Positions 33,178 through 42,158 of a stretch of 64,000 nucleotides of DNA are shown here, piece by piece; position 1 is the stretch's first letter; every line of letters begins with the position of its first letter. A model generated the notes under the pieces. That model searched no databases and was not told the origin of the DNA. It was given only the letters and a program-made list of their open reading frames with translations. Source of the stretch: F-183 sp964627455. Its GTDB lineage: Bacteria > Acidobacteriota > Terriglobia > Bryobacterales > Bryobacteraceae. A program made the position numbers and the translations under genes. The DNA is taken from assembly GCA_964627455.1 (NCBI GenBank), contig CAZVKC010000020.1, forward strand, positions 38,400 through 102,399. The letters are read 5' to 3'.

Positions 33178-34810
33178 GTCCCAGGCCGGCGCGGGAAGCA
33201 AGCCGTTCCCCTGGCAGTGGGCGCTGCCGCTGGCCGCACTCGTCGTCACGCTGGCGATCTACGGTCCCTCGATGAGCGGGCCATTCGTCTATGACGATTT
33301 GTCGCTTCCCTTCCTCGCGCCGGGTTACGACCGGCTGCCGTTTTCGGCCTGGGTGGCGAGCATTCGCCCGGTGCTGATGGCGTCGTACTGGGTAAACTTC
33401 CAGATCAGCGGACTCGACACGACGCCCTATCACGCGCTGAACGTTCTGCTCCACGCGCTGAACGGATTGCTGGTGGGACTGGCGATCCGGAAGCTGTCAG
33501 GATCCGGCTGGCTGGGCTTCGTGTGCGGCGCGATCTTCCTCACGAATCCCGTGCAGACCGAAGCGGTGTCGTATGTCGCGAGCCGTTCGGAAAACCTGAC
33601 GGTGTTCCTGTTCTTTTCCGCATTCGTGTTGTTCCTGTATCGCAAGCAGAAGTCCATCGACTTCGTGACGTCGGCCGGCGTGCTGGCGTTGTTCGGCGCC
33701 GCGTGTTTGTCGAAAGAATACGCCGTGACGCTGCCTTTGCTGATTCTGCTGACGGATCTGTATTTCAACGACGAGGGTCCGAAGGCGAACTGGCGCTTGT
33801 ACGCTCCGATCGTGCTGGTCGGCACGGGCGGCAGTTACTTCGTGTGGAACATCCTGCGCCAGGCGGATACGGCGGGGTTCAACATGAAGGACCTGAGCGC
33901 GGCCGATTACTTCTTCACGCAATGCCGCGCGATCTGGGTGTATGTCACGAAGTTCTTCATTCCCGTGGGACTCAACATCGACCATGATTTCGCGATCTCG
34001 CGGGGCATCCTGGATCACGGCGCGCTGTTCGGCATGATTGGATTGCTGGGGGCTTCGGCTGCGGCCTTCTGGTTCCGCAAACAATATCCGCTGGCGAGCT
34101 ATGGATGGTTCGTCTTCCTGTTGCTGCTCGCGCCGACCTCGTCGTTCGTGCCGATCCGCGACGTGCTGGTGGAACGCCGCGTGTACCTGCCGTCGATCGG
34201 CTTGTTGCTGATCCTGGCCGAGGTGGTGCGGAGAGTCGAGATCCCCAGGTGGGTGTTCGCGATTCCGATCGTGTTGTTCGCCGGGATGACGTACCAGCGC
34301 AATGTCCTGTGGGCCGAGCCGCTCGCGCTCTGGCAGGACGCTGCGGAAAAGTCGCCGGCGAAATGGCGCGTGCAGTTCCAGGTGGCGGACGCGCTGTATC
34401 GCCGTGGCGATTGCGCGCAGGCGGCGGCGGCGTTCGAAAAGACGAGCGCCCTGGCGAAACCGGACTATCGCCTGCTCATCAACTGGGCCAATGCGCTCGA
34501 TTGTGCGGGCCAGCAGCCGCAAGCGTTGCAGCGGGCGCAGGAAGCGCTGGCTCTCGAAAAGACCGCGCAGGCGTACGCGCTCATCGGTATGCTGCACGCC
34601 AAGGCGAATCGAACGCAGGAGGCGCTGGAGTCCTTGAACGAGGCCATCGCGACGGACATGCGCTTCGACCCGGCCTACTTCTTCCGCGGCAACGTTTACG
34701 CGATGCTCGGCGACAACGACCGGGCCGCCGCCGATTACCGGAAGGCGCTCGAGATCAACCCAGGCAATGCGCAAGCCGCGCGGGGATTGGCGCGTGCGAA
34801 TCGGCGTTAA
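33137..34810 (+). CDS. TMTC-like GT-C glycosyltransferase with C-terminal TPRs
   Basis: A 557-residue inner-membrane protein. About ten hydrophobic segments span residues 27-395. The first periplasmic loop has GPFVYDDLS, the acidic pair usual in GT-C enzymes that use polyprenyl-phosphate sugars, and the LTNPVQTEAVSYVASRSENL block is typical of the family called DUF1736/TMTC-like. Three to four TPR units follow (about 410-550), ending ALEINPGNAQAARGLARAN. In animals TMTC1-4 O-mannosylate cadherins; bacterial members may glycosylate secreted proteins. Neighbouring genes could supply the lipid-linked donor. The start overlaps DUF2304 and the end overlaps the GT4 gene by 17 bases. Confidence 0.85.
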   Translation: MKKSKTVRPQNPTESQAGAGSKPFPWQWALPLAALVVTLAIYGPSMSGPFVYDDLSLPFLAPGYDRLPFSAWVASIRPVLMASYWVNFQISGLDTTPYHALNVLLHALNGLLVGLAIRKLSGSGWLGFVCGAIFLTNPVQTEAVSYVASRSENLTVFLFFSAFVLFLYRKQKSIDFVTSAGVLALFGAACLSKEYAVTLPLLILLTDLYFNDEGPKANWRLYAPIVLVGTGGSYFVWNILRQADTAGFNMKDLSAADYFFTQCRAIWVYVTKFFIPVGLNIDHDFAISRGILDHGALFGMIGLLGASAAAFWFRKQYPLASYGWFVFLLLLAPTSSFVPIRDVLVERRVYLPSIGLLLILAEVVRRVEIPRWVFAIPIVLFAGMTYQRNVLWAEPLALWQDAAEKSPAKWRVQFQVADALYRRGDCAQAAAAFEKTSALAKPDYRLLINWANALDCAGQQPQALQRAQEALALEKTAQAYALIGMLHAKANRTQEALESLNEAIATDMRFDPAYFFRGNVYAMLGDNDRAAADYRKALEINPGNAQAARGLARANRR

Positions 34811-35852
34811 CGCGCTCTACCTGATTCCTGGCGGCGTCGGCGGTACGGAAATCTACCTTCGCAGCCTGCTGCAGGCGCTGGCGGAGATCGACACCGTCAA
34901 CCAGTACTTCATCTTCACCAACCAGGAAACCGGCGCGGATCTCGTGCCCGCGGGCCGCGCGAATTTCAAACATGTGCCGCTGAACATCCGCGCGACGTTC
35001 CGGCCCGGCCGGATCCTGTATGAGCAGTTCGTGCTGCCGTTCGTGAATCCGAGCGTGGACGTGATGTTCAACCCCGGTTTCACTGCTCCGGTGCTGCATC
35101 GCAACAATGTGACGGTGTTTCACGACCTGCAGCACAAGCGGCATCCCGAGTACTTCCGCTGGTTCGACCTGCCGTTTTGGAGCCTGCTGCTGTGGGCGTC
35201 GGCGCGGTTTTCCAGGCGCCTGATCTCGGTTTCGAACGCGACGCGCGACGATCTGCGCAAGTTCTACGGCGTCGATTCGGCGGTGGTCCATCATGGCGTG
35301 GATCCGGTATTCTTCGACATCGCCCGCCAGCGGCGTAGTGGGCCCGAACCGTTTCTGTTGTGCGTTTCGACCCTGCATCCGCACAAGAACATCGACCGGC
35401 TCGTGCGGGCGTTTGCGAAGTTCCGCGAGCAGCGCCCCGATTTCCGGTTGGTTCTCGCGGGGATGAAGGGTTTTTTCGCGCGGGAAGTCGAAGCGCAGGT
35501 GCGGAAGTCGGGCGTCGAGGACGCCGTGCGGATCACGGGGTGGATCCCGCGCGAGGAACTCCTCGATCTCTACCGGCGCGCCACGGCTTTCGTGTACCCA
35601 TCCACCTTCGAAGGCTTCGGGATGCCGGTGCTCGAAGCGCTGGCGGCGGAGATCCCTCTCGCGTGCTCGGATATCGAGCCCATGCGGGGCCTGGCGGACG
35701 GCGACGCGATCCTGTTCGACCCCTCTTCGGACGACGCCCTGACCGCCGCCCTGCTCCGGATTGTCGACGCCCAACCCCGCCCGAACGAGCGCATCCGCGA
35801 CTTCACCTGGATCCGTACAGCCCAGGCGACGTTAAGGGTGTTAAATGATTAA
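34794..35852 (+). CDS. Family 4 glycosyltransferase
   Basis: A 352-residue GT-B enzyme started at a GTG at 34794, where the conserved chain begins (RIGVNALYLIPGGVGGTEIYLRSL, in two parts). The C-terminal donor domain shows VSTLHPHKNIDRLVRAF and the E-x7-E motif EGFGMPVLEA, characteristic of GT4 retaining enzymes such as mannosyltransferases. No membrane segment, so it works at the cytoplasmic face. It overlaps the TMTC-like gene and ends the glycosylation operon just before the promoter at 35856. Confidence 0.92.
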   Translation: MRIGVNALYLIPGGVGGTEIYLRSLLQALAEIDTVNQYFIFTNQETGADLVPAGRANFKHVPLNIRATFRPGRILYEQFVLPFVNPSVDVMFNPGFTAPVLHRNNVTVFHDLQHKRHPEYFRWFDLPFWSLLLWASARFSRRLISVSNATRDDLRKFYGVDSAVVHHGVDPVFFDIARQRRSGPEPFLLCVSTLHPHKNIDRLVRAFAKFREQRPDFRLVLAGMKGFFAREVEAQVRKSGVEDAVRITGWIPREELLDLYRRATAFVYPSTFEGFGMPVLEALAAEIPLACSDIEPMRGLADGDAILFDPSSDDALTAALLRIVDAQPRPNERIRDFTWIRTAQATLRVLND

Positions 35853-35855
35853 TCT

Positions 35856-35883
35856 TTGGCAACGTTTCCCGGCATCTTATAGT
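35856..35883 (+). promoter_or_regulatory. Sigma70-like promoter of the MoxR/VWA operon
   Basis: TTGGCA and TATAGT are separated by 16 bases; both are close to consensus. It lies right after the GT4 stop and 54 bases before the DUF4159 start, so it likely drives the 14- to 16-kb operon that follows. Confidence 0.65.
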
Positions 35884-35937
35884 CCAAGTACATAAGGCGT
35901 AGTTTTTGATACGCTGAAAGCCACCACAGGGGATTGG

Positions 35938-36738
35938 ATGCGCCTGAAAGTTCTCATTCCGGCTTTGGCCGCGCTACTCACGGTAGTTGTGGGAATGCTC
36001 CACGCGCAGTTGCCCTTCCGCCAGTATCAGGGCAGCGAGTACGACGACTTTCCGCTCCCCCCCGACTACGCCGACAAAGCGGAGTTCGTGATCGGCCGCC
36101 TGATGTACAAATCCGTCGCCTACGGGTTCCGGCGATACTCCAGTTGGACCATTGATTATCCTCGCTCCGACCGCCACCTTGCGCAAGGCATTCGGCGCCT
36201 GACCCGGACCAATGTCCGTTCGGTCGAGCAGCCGATTTCGCTCGACGACGGCGACGACGTTTATAACTGGCCTTTTCTATACGCAGTCGAAGTGGGGCAC
36301 TGGGAACTGACGGATGCCCAGGCCAAGCGCCTCCGCGACTATCTGCTGCGCGGCGGCTTCCTCATGTGCGACGACTTCCACGGCACCGAGGAGTGGGAAG
36401 TCTTCATGGAGAGCATGCGCAAAGTCTTTCCGGACCGGCCGGTAGTCGACATCGAGAATTCAGACGCAATATTTCACGTACTATACGATCTCGATGATCG
36501 CTATCAGGTTCCGGGAGCGCAGTATCTTTGGACAGGACGGACCTACGAGCGTGATGGCATCGAAGCGCGCTGGCGCGGCGTCTACGACGACAAAGGCCGG
36601 CTGATGGTGGCTCTGTGCCATAACATGGACCTCGGAGATGCGTGGGAATGGTCCGATGATCCCAGGTATCCGGAAAAGTGGGCCTCGCTCGCCTACAGGA
36701 TTGGAATGAACTACGTAGTGTACGCGTTGACGCATTAG
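35938..36738 (+). CDS. DUF4159 protein
   Basis: A 266-residue secreted protein; residues 1-23 are a signal peptide (VLIPALAALLTVVVGMLHA). Blocks RYSSWTIDYPRSDRHLAQGI, then WPFLYAVEVGHWELTDAQAKRLRDYL and GGFLMCDDFHGTEEW are typical of DUF4159, whose fold is thought to resemble class I glutamine amidotransferases. Such genes commonly sit by MoxR, DUF58 and VWA genes in Acidobacteria and other phyla. The role is unknown; periplasmic location is inferred from the signal. First gene of the operon, 41 bases before the VWA protein. Confidence 0.85.
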   Translation: MRLKVLIPALAALLTVVVGMLHAQLPFRQYQGSEYDDFPLPPDYADKAEFVIGRLMYKSVAYGFRRYSSWTIDYPRSDRHLAQGIRRLTRTNVRSVEQPISLDDGDDVYNWPFLYAVEVGHWELTDAQAKRLRDYLLRGGFLMCDDFHGTEEWEVFMESMRKVFPDRPVVDIENSDAIFHVLYDLDDRYQVPGAQYLWTGRTYERDGIEARWRGVYDDKGRLMVALCHNMDLGDAWEWSDDPRYPEKWASLAYRIGMNYVVYALTH

Positions 36739-36779
36739 AACGAACGAAAGAAACTGGCGGGGCGGGCTAACAACAGGCG

Positions 36780-39038
36780 ATGTTCGAATTCTTCTTCAAG
36801 TATCCGGCGGCGGCGTTCGATCGCGGGAAAATCGTGTTCGCCGGGGGCTGGCCGGTGTGGCTGCTGCTGGTTCTGATCGCGGCAGGCGCAGCGGGCATCT
36901 GGTACGTGATCTATCGCCGCGCAGGCTCCGCGTCGCTGCTGCAGGGATCCCGGCAGGCGGCCGTCTTCGCACTGCAGACCATGCTGCTCGCCCTGCTGCT
37001 GGTGATGTTGTGGCAACCCGCATTGAGCGTGTCCGCATTGAAAGCCCAGCAGAATGTCGTGGCCGTGGTGGTCGACGACTCGAAGAGCATGGGACTCGTG
37101 GAAGACGGCTCGCCGCGGCGCGACAAAGCGATGCAGGCTTTGAATGGCGGGCTGTTGAACGAACTGCGCGAGAAGTTCCAGGTGCGTTTGTATCGCACCG
37201 GCGAGCGGCTGCAAAAGATCGACAAGCTGGAGCAGTTGAATTCGTCCGATCGCGCGACACGCCTCGCTGACGCGATGAAAGAAGTCGTCGCGGAGGCCGG
37301 CTCGCTGCCGATCGGCGCGGTGGTGCTGGTGAGCGACGGCGCGGAAAACTCGGGCGGCATCGATCTCGAAACGATTCAGGAGATCCGGCGGCATCAGATC
37401 CCGGTGCACACCATCGGCGTGGGCCGCGAAAAGCTGGTCAAAGATATCGAGTTGAGCGACGCGCAGACGCCGGCGAAAGCGCTGCAGGATTCGCGCTTGT
37501 CCGCGGTCGTGAGTTTCCGGCAGTATGGATACGCCGGCCAGAAGGGCAAGCTGACGTTGCGCGAAAGCGGCAAGGTGGTTGCGTCGCAGGATGTCGTGTT
37601 CAAGCAGGACGGCGTGCAGCAGACCGAATCCGCGCTGTTCAATGCGGGCAGCCCGGGCGCGAAGAACCTCGAACTTTCGATTGATCCCCTGCCCGGCGAA
37701 GAGAACGCCCAGAACAACAAACTGACGCGTGTGTTCGACGTGTCGGCGGGCAAGCCGCGGATCCTGTATGTCGAGGGCGAACCTCGCTGGGAATACAAGT
37801 TCATCCGCCGCGCGATGGAAGAAGACAAGACCATCGAACTGGTGACGCTGCTGCGCACGACGCAGAACAAGTTTTATCGCCAGGGCATCAACAATCCCAA
37901 GGAACTCGAGAACGGATTCCCGAACACGTTCGAGGAACTGTTTCAATACCAGGCGATCGTGCTGGGGACTGTGGAAGCGGCATGGTTCACGCCGAACCAG
38001 CAGGAACTGATCCACCGCTTTGTCGACAAGCGCGGCGGCGGTCTCATCTTCCTGGCGGGGCGCGCGTCGTTTTCCGACGGCGGGTATGGACGCGAACCGT
38101 TCATCGGCATGTTGCCCGTGACGCTGCCGGATCGCAAGGCTACGTTCTATCGGGATCCCGCCACGGCGGAACTCACGGTCGCCGGGCGCGATTCGCTGAT
38201 CTGCCGGATCGAAGAGAATCCCGACCGCAATATGGAGCGGTGGAAGAAACTGCCGTATATCCTCGGCTACCAGGAACTCGGCACGCCGAAACCCGGCGCG
38301 CTGGTGCTCGCGGAAATGACCGCGGGCGGCAAGGCGCGGCAACCGCTGCTCGTGACGCAGAATTACGGGCGCGGACGCGTCGCGGCGTTTGCGGGCGCGG
38401 GGACCTGGCGCTGGCAGATGTTGCAGCCGCTCGAAGACAAGTCGCACGAGGTGTTCTGGCAGCAGTTCCTGCGCTGGTCCGTGACCGGGACGCCGACGCA
38501 GGTGCAGGCGTCGTTGTCGAAGTCGATGCTCGCGGATGAGGCGAAGATCCGGTTCCGCGCGGAGGCTCGCGATAAGTCGTACGCCCCGGCTGGCGATGCG
38601 AATGTCGTGGCGCGCGTGATTGGCCCGAGCGGCGCGGGATCCGAAGTCGTGATGACGCCGGTGCCGACCGAATCGGGCGTGTTCGAAGCCGAGTTCAACG
38701 CGGAACGCGAAGGTTCGTATGTGGTCGAAATGGTCGCGCACAAGGGGACGGAAGAGCTGGGCCGCGATGTTGCGACGTTCCGCCGCGAAGACGGAGTGGC
38801 CGAGAACTTCCACGTCGAACAGAATAGAGAGTTGCTGGAAAAGCTCGCGCAGCAGACCGGCGGGACCTTCCGCGGCGCCGCCGATGCCAAGAAGCTGGGA
38901 ACCGACATTTCGTACTCCGACGCCGGCATCACGGTGCGCGAAACCAAGGATCTCTGGAACATGCCAATCGTCTTCCTGCTAGCTCTGGCATTGCGATCGA
39001 CAGAATGGCTTCTGCGGAGGCGCTGGGGCGTGATATGA
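36780..39038 (+). CDS. Membrane VWA protein with GATase-like domain
   Basis: A 752-residue inner-membrane protein. Two hydrophobic segments (about 25-44 and 60-80) lead to a VWA domain with the metal motif DDSKS (Asp99, Ser101, Ser103) and the distal SDGAENSGG. Residues about 225-330 are Ig-like, and about 330-560 resemble the GATase-like region seen in BatA-type large proteins (RILYVEGEPRWEYKFIRRA, then GGGLIFLAGRASFSDGGY). A final beta-domain and one C-terminal segment (MPIVFLLALALRSTEWLL) close the chain. The middle part would face the periplasm. It probably works with MoxR and the other VWA protein. Its stop overlaps the next start (ATGA). Confidence 0.85.
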   Translation: MFEFFFKYPAAAFDRGKIVFAGGWPVWLLLVLIAAGAAGIWYVIYRRAGSASLLQGSRQAAVFALQTMLLALLLVMLWQPALSVSALKAQQNVVAVVVDDSKSMGLVEDGSPRRDKAMQALNGGLLNELREKFQVRLYRTGERLQKIDKLEQLNSSDRATRLADAMKEVVAEAGSLPIGAVVLVSDGAENSGGIDLETIQEIRRHQIPVHTIGVGREKLVKDIELSDAQTPAKALQDSRLSAVVSFRQYGYAGQKGKLTLRESGKVVASQDVVFKQDGVQQTESALFNAGSPGAKNLELSIDPLPGEENAQNNKLTRVFDVSAGKPRILYVEGEPRWEYKFIRRAMEEDKTIELVTLLRTTQNKFYRQGINNPKELENGFPNTFEELFQYQAIVLGTVEAAWFTPNQQELIHRFVDKRGGGLIFLAGRASFSDGGYGREPFIGMLPVTLPDRKATFYRDPATAELTVAGRDSLICRIEENPDRNMERWKKLPYILGYQELGTPKPGALVLAEMTAGGKARQPLLVTQNYGRGRVAAFAGAGTWRWQMLQPLEDKSHEVFWQQFLRWSVTGTPTQVQASLSKSMLADEAKIRFRAEARDKSYAPAGDANVVARVIGPSGAGSEVVMTPVPTESGVFEAEFNAEREGSYVVEMVAHKGTEELGRDVATFRREDGVAENFHVEQNRELLEKLAQQTGGTFRGAADAKKLGTDISYSDAGITVRETKDLWNMPIVFLLALALRSTEWLLRRRWGVI

Positions 39039-39964
39039 GACGACTGATTTGGGTGACAGCGCTTCTGTTCGGCGGCAGCCTGCTGCACGCGAGCACGTAC
39101 TATCTGGCCATTGCGGGACTCGGCGGCGAGCCGGAATATGACCAGCGCTTCGGCGGCTGGGCCGCGGATCTCGAGAAGATCCTGAAGTCCGCAGGCGATT
39201 CGCAGGCGACGCTGCTGAAGGGCACGGAAGCCACCAAGGCGCGCATCACGTCCGCGGCCGGAGAGATCGCGAAGAAGGCGAAACCCGAGGATCTGTTCGT
39301 GTTGCTGCTCATCGGCCACGGCACGTTCGACGGCGCGGATTACAAGTTCAACGTCCCAGGACCTGATGTTTCCGGCGTGGAACTCGGCGCGCTGCTCGAT
39401 CGCATTCCGGCGAAGAAGCAGTTGGTCGTGAACATGACGAGTTGTTCCGGCGGCGCGGTTCCCGCGTTGCAGAAGGCCGGCCGCACGGTGATCAGCGCGA
39501 CGAAGTCCGGCACGGAGAAGAACGCGACGGTGTTCGCCCGTTATTGGATCGAAGCGATGCGCGACACCGGAGCCGACAAGGATAAGAACGACGTCATCAC
39601 CGCGCTCGAAGCGTTTCAGTACGCAGAATCGAAGACCGAGAATTTCTACAAGACGCAGAACCGGCTGGCCACCGAGCATCCCGTGCTCGAAGACACCGGC
39701 AAGGGCAACCCGGTGAAGGATCCCTCGCCTGCAAACGGCCAGGGACTCACCGCGTCGCAGTTCGCGCTGCTGCGCATCGGATCCGCACAGGCTGCAACCA
39801 GGGATCCGGCGAAGCGCGCGCTGTTCCAGAAGAAGGAAGAACTGGAAAGCAAGATCGATCAGTTGAAGTATCAGAAGGCGGCAATTCCGTCGGCCGAATA
39901 CCGGCGGCAACTGAGCGCCCTGTTGCTGGAACTGGCGAAGGTCCAGGAGGAGTTGGACAAGTAA
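39035..39964 (+). CDS. Secreted caspase-like (clan CD) cysteine peptidase homologue
   Basis: A 309-residue protein started at the ATG overlapping the previous stop. Residues 1-20 are a signal peptide, so it is periplasmic. Residues 21-200 follow the caspase/legumain fold order: a first strand YYLAIAGLGG, strand plus catalytic His in VLLLIGHGTFDG (His95), and strand plus Cys in LVVNMTSCSGG (Cys137), then VISATKSG. The dyad is therefore intact. The C-terminus is a coiled coil (KKEELESKIDQLKYQKAAI). The substrate is unknown. A caspase-like protein between a VWA protein and a metallopeptidase in a MoxR operon is noteworthy. The next gene starts directly after the stop codon. Confidence 0.75.
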   Translation: MRRLIWVTALLFGGSLLHASTYYLAIAGLGGEPEYDQRFGGWAADLEKILKSAGDSQATLLKGTEATKARITSAAGEIAKKAKPEDLFVLLLIGHGTFDGADYKFNVPGPDVSGVELGALLDRIPAKKQLVVNMTSCSGGAVPALQKAGRTVISATKSGTEKNATVFARYWIEAMRDTGADKDKNDVITALEAFQYAESKTENFYKTQNRLATEHPVLEDTGKGNPVKDPSPANGQGLTASQFALLRIGSAQAATRDPAKRALFQKKEELESKIDQLKYQKAAIPSAEYRRQLSALLLELAKVQEELDK

Positions 39965-42154
39965 ATGCAGTACCCGCGCCTCATTGTTGTTACGGCGTTT
40001 CTCGCGGCTGGCGCTGCTTCGGCGGCGACGGTAGAGGAATGCGCGGCGCACCGGCACTATGGTCGCGAACAACAGGCGAAGACTTGTTATAACGCTCTCG
40101 TTTCGAGCCAGGATCCGGCGGTTCGCGCCGAAGGCTTCTGGGGACTCGACAATCATCAGGCTGCGAACGAGCAGTTCCGCATCGCGATCGGCCGCAATCC
40201 GAAAGATGCCCATCTGAAGACCCGCTGGGGCTTGCTTTATCTCGATCATGAGCAACCCGGCGATGCGGCGGAGTTGTTCGAGGAAGCGCTCGAAGCGAAG
40301 CCGGATTATCCGCCGGCGCTGTTGGGACTTGCGACCGTCGCCTCCGATCGCTTCGAGAAAAAGGCTGTCGAACTCGCAGAGAAAGCTCTGAAGGCGGATC
40401 CGAAACTGGTTGGCGCGCAGGAGTTGCTCGCGCGCCTCGCGCTTGAAGACAACAATCCGAAGAAAGCCGCGGAAGAGGCAGACAAGGCGCTGAAGATTTC
40501 GCCCGAAGCGCTCGACGCGATGGCGGTCCACGCGGCGATCGAGTATCTCGAAGATCGCGATGGATCGCCGTGGATTGCGAAGATCGCGAAGATCAATCCT
40601 GTGTACGGCAAGGCGCATGGCATGATCGGCCACTTCTATGTGATCAATCGGCGGTACGACGAAGGGATGGTGCAGTTCCGCAAAGCGCTGGAACTCACCC
40701 CGAACCTGTGGGCCGTCCGCGCCGAATTCGGCGTCAACCTCATGCGCATGGGCAAAGAGCAAGAAGCTCGCGAGCAGTTGGAAATGGCGTTCAACGCGGG
40801 GTACAAGGGCAACACCACCGTGAACTCGCTGCGCTTGATGGACAGCTACAAGCGCTACAACACCTACAAGACGCCGCGCACCATCATCCGCCTCGAGAAA
40901 CGCGAGGCCGACCTGCTGTTGCCCTACATGCAGACGGAACTCGAGAAGGCGATCGACACGTTCGAGAAGAAGTACAAGTACAAGCTGACCGCGCCCGTGC
41001 AGTTGGAACTCTACCCGGACCATGAGGACTTCGCGGTCCGCACGATGGGCATGCCTGGACTCGGCGCATTGGGCGTCACGTTTGGTTATTCCGTCGCGAT
41101 GGATTCACCGTCCGCGCGCAAGCCGGGCTCGTTCCACTGGGCGTCGACGCTGTGGCACGAACTGTCTCACGTGTTCACGCTCGCCGTGACGCATCACAAG
41201 ATCCCGCGCTGGTTCACCGAAGGCATGGCGGTGCACGAGGAAACCGCGATCTACAAGGATTGGGGCGACCGGCTGGATCCTGAAGCGATCCGCGCGATCA
41301 AGGAAAAGAAGCTGCTGCCGATCGCGGAACTCGATCGCGGCTTCATCCGCCCCTCGTACCCGACGCAGGTCGTGGTGTCGTACTTCCAGGCCGGCAGGAT
41401 TTGCGACTGGATCGACGAGAAATGGGGCTTCGACAAACTGCTTGCGATCACGCATGCGTTCGATAAACGCATCGCGACCGTCGATGTCATCAAGCAACAA
41501 CTGGGGCTCGAACCCGAGGAATTCGACAAGCAGTTTCTCGCATGGCTCGACACCAAGGTCGGATCGCAAGTGAAGAATTTCGACGAGTGGCGCAAACAGA
41601 TGAAGCCGCTTTCGGAGAATGCGTCGAAGAAGCAGTGGGACGCGGTGATTGCCGAAGGCGTCAAGGTCCGCGACCTGTATCCGGACTATGTGGAAGCCGG
41701 CTCTGCCTACGAACTGCTCGGCGAAGCGTACGTCGCGAAGAACGACAACAAAGCCGCGATCGAGGTGTTGCAGAAGTATTCGGATCAGGGTGGACGCAAT
41801 CCTGAAACACTCAAGAAACTCGCGGACCTGCAGACGGCGGCCGGCATGAAGTCCGATGCCGCGAAGAACCTGCAGCGCATCAACTACATTTATCCCCAGG
41901 ACGAAGCGTTGCATCGCAAACTCGGCACGCTGTACCTGGAACTCGGCGATAAGCCCGGCGCGGTTCGGGAATTCGAGGCGCTCGTCGCATCGAAGCCCAC
42001 CGATCAGGCCGGGGCGCGATATCTGCTCGCACGCGCGTATGCCGACGCCAACCGGATCGAAGACGCGAAGGACCAGGTGGTGCAGGCCCTCGAGGTCGCC
42101 CCCGGCTACCGTCCCGCGCAGAAACTGCTGTTAGAACTCAATAGGACCAAATAA
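39965..42154 (+). CDS. TPR protein with gluzincin (peptidase MA-like) domain
   Basis: A 729-residue secreted protein. Residues 1-19 form a signal peptide (LIVVTAFLAAGAASA). TPR repeats cover about 45-280, the protease domain about 320-500, and further TPRs 550-725. The zinc motif is His398-Glu-Leu-Ser-His402, with Glu419 in WFTEG as the third ligand, the HExxH-x16-E spacing usual for gluzincins. All zinc and catalytic residues are present, so it should be active. The TPRs may hold a partner such as a VWA protein or a substrate. It starts at the base after the caspase-like gene's stop and ends four bases before moxR. Confidence 0.88.
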   Translation: MQYPRLIVVTAFLAAGAASAATVEECAAHRHYGREQQAKTCYNALVSSQDPAVRAEGFWGLDNHQAANEQFRIAIGRNPKDAHLKTRWGLLYLDHEQPGDAAELFEEALEAKPDYPPALLGLATVASDRFEKKAVELAEKALKADPKLVGAQELLARLALEDNNPKKAAEEADKALKISPEALDAMAVHAAIEYLEDRDGSPWIAKIAKINPVYGKAHGMIGHFYVINRRYDEGMVQFRKALELTPNLWAVRAEFGVNLMRMGKEQEAREQLEMAFNAGYKGNTTVNSLRLMDSYKRYNTYKTPRTIIRLEKREADLLLPYMQTELEKAIDTFEKKYKYKLTAPVQLELYPDHEDFAVRTMGMPGLGALGVTFGYSVAMDSPSARKPGSFHWASTLWHELSHVFTLAVTHHKIPRWFTEGMAVHEETAIYKDWGDRLDPEAIRAIKEKKLLPIAELDRGFIRPSYPTQVVVSYFQAGRICDWIDEKWGFDKLLAITHAFDKRIATVDVIKQQLGLEPEEFDKQFLAWLDTKVGSQVKNFDEWRKQMKPLSENASKKQWDAVIAEGVKVRDLYPDYVEAGSAYELLGEAYVAKNDNKAAIEVLQKYSDQGGRNPETLKKLADLQTAAGMKSDAAKNLQRINYIYPQDEALHRKLGTLYLELGDKPGAVREFEALVASKPTDQAGARYLLARAYADANRIEDAKDQVVQALEVAPGYRPAQKLLLELNRTK

Positions 42155-42158
42155 CGCC

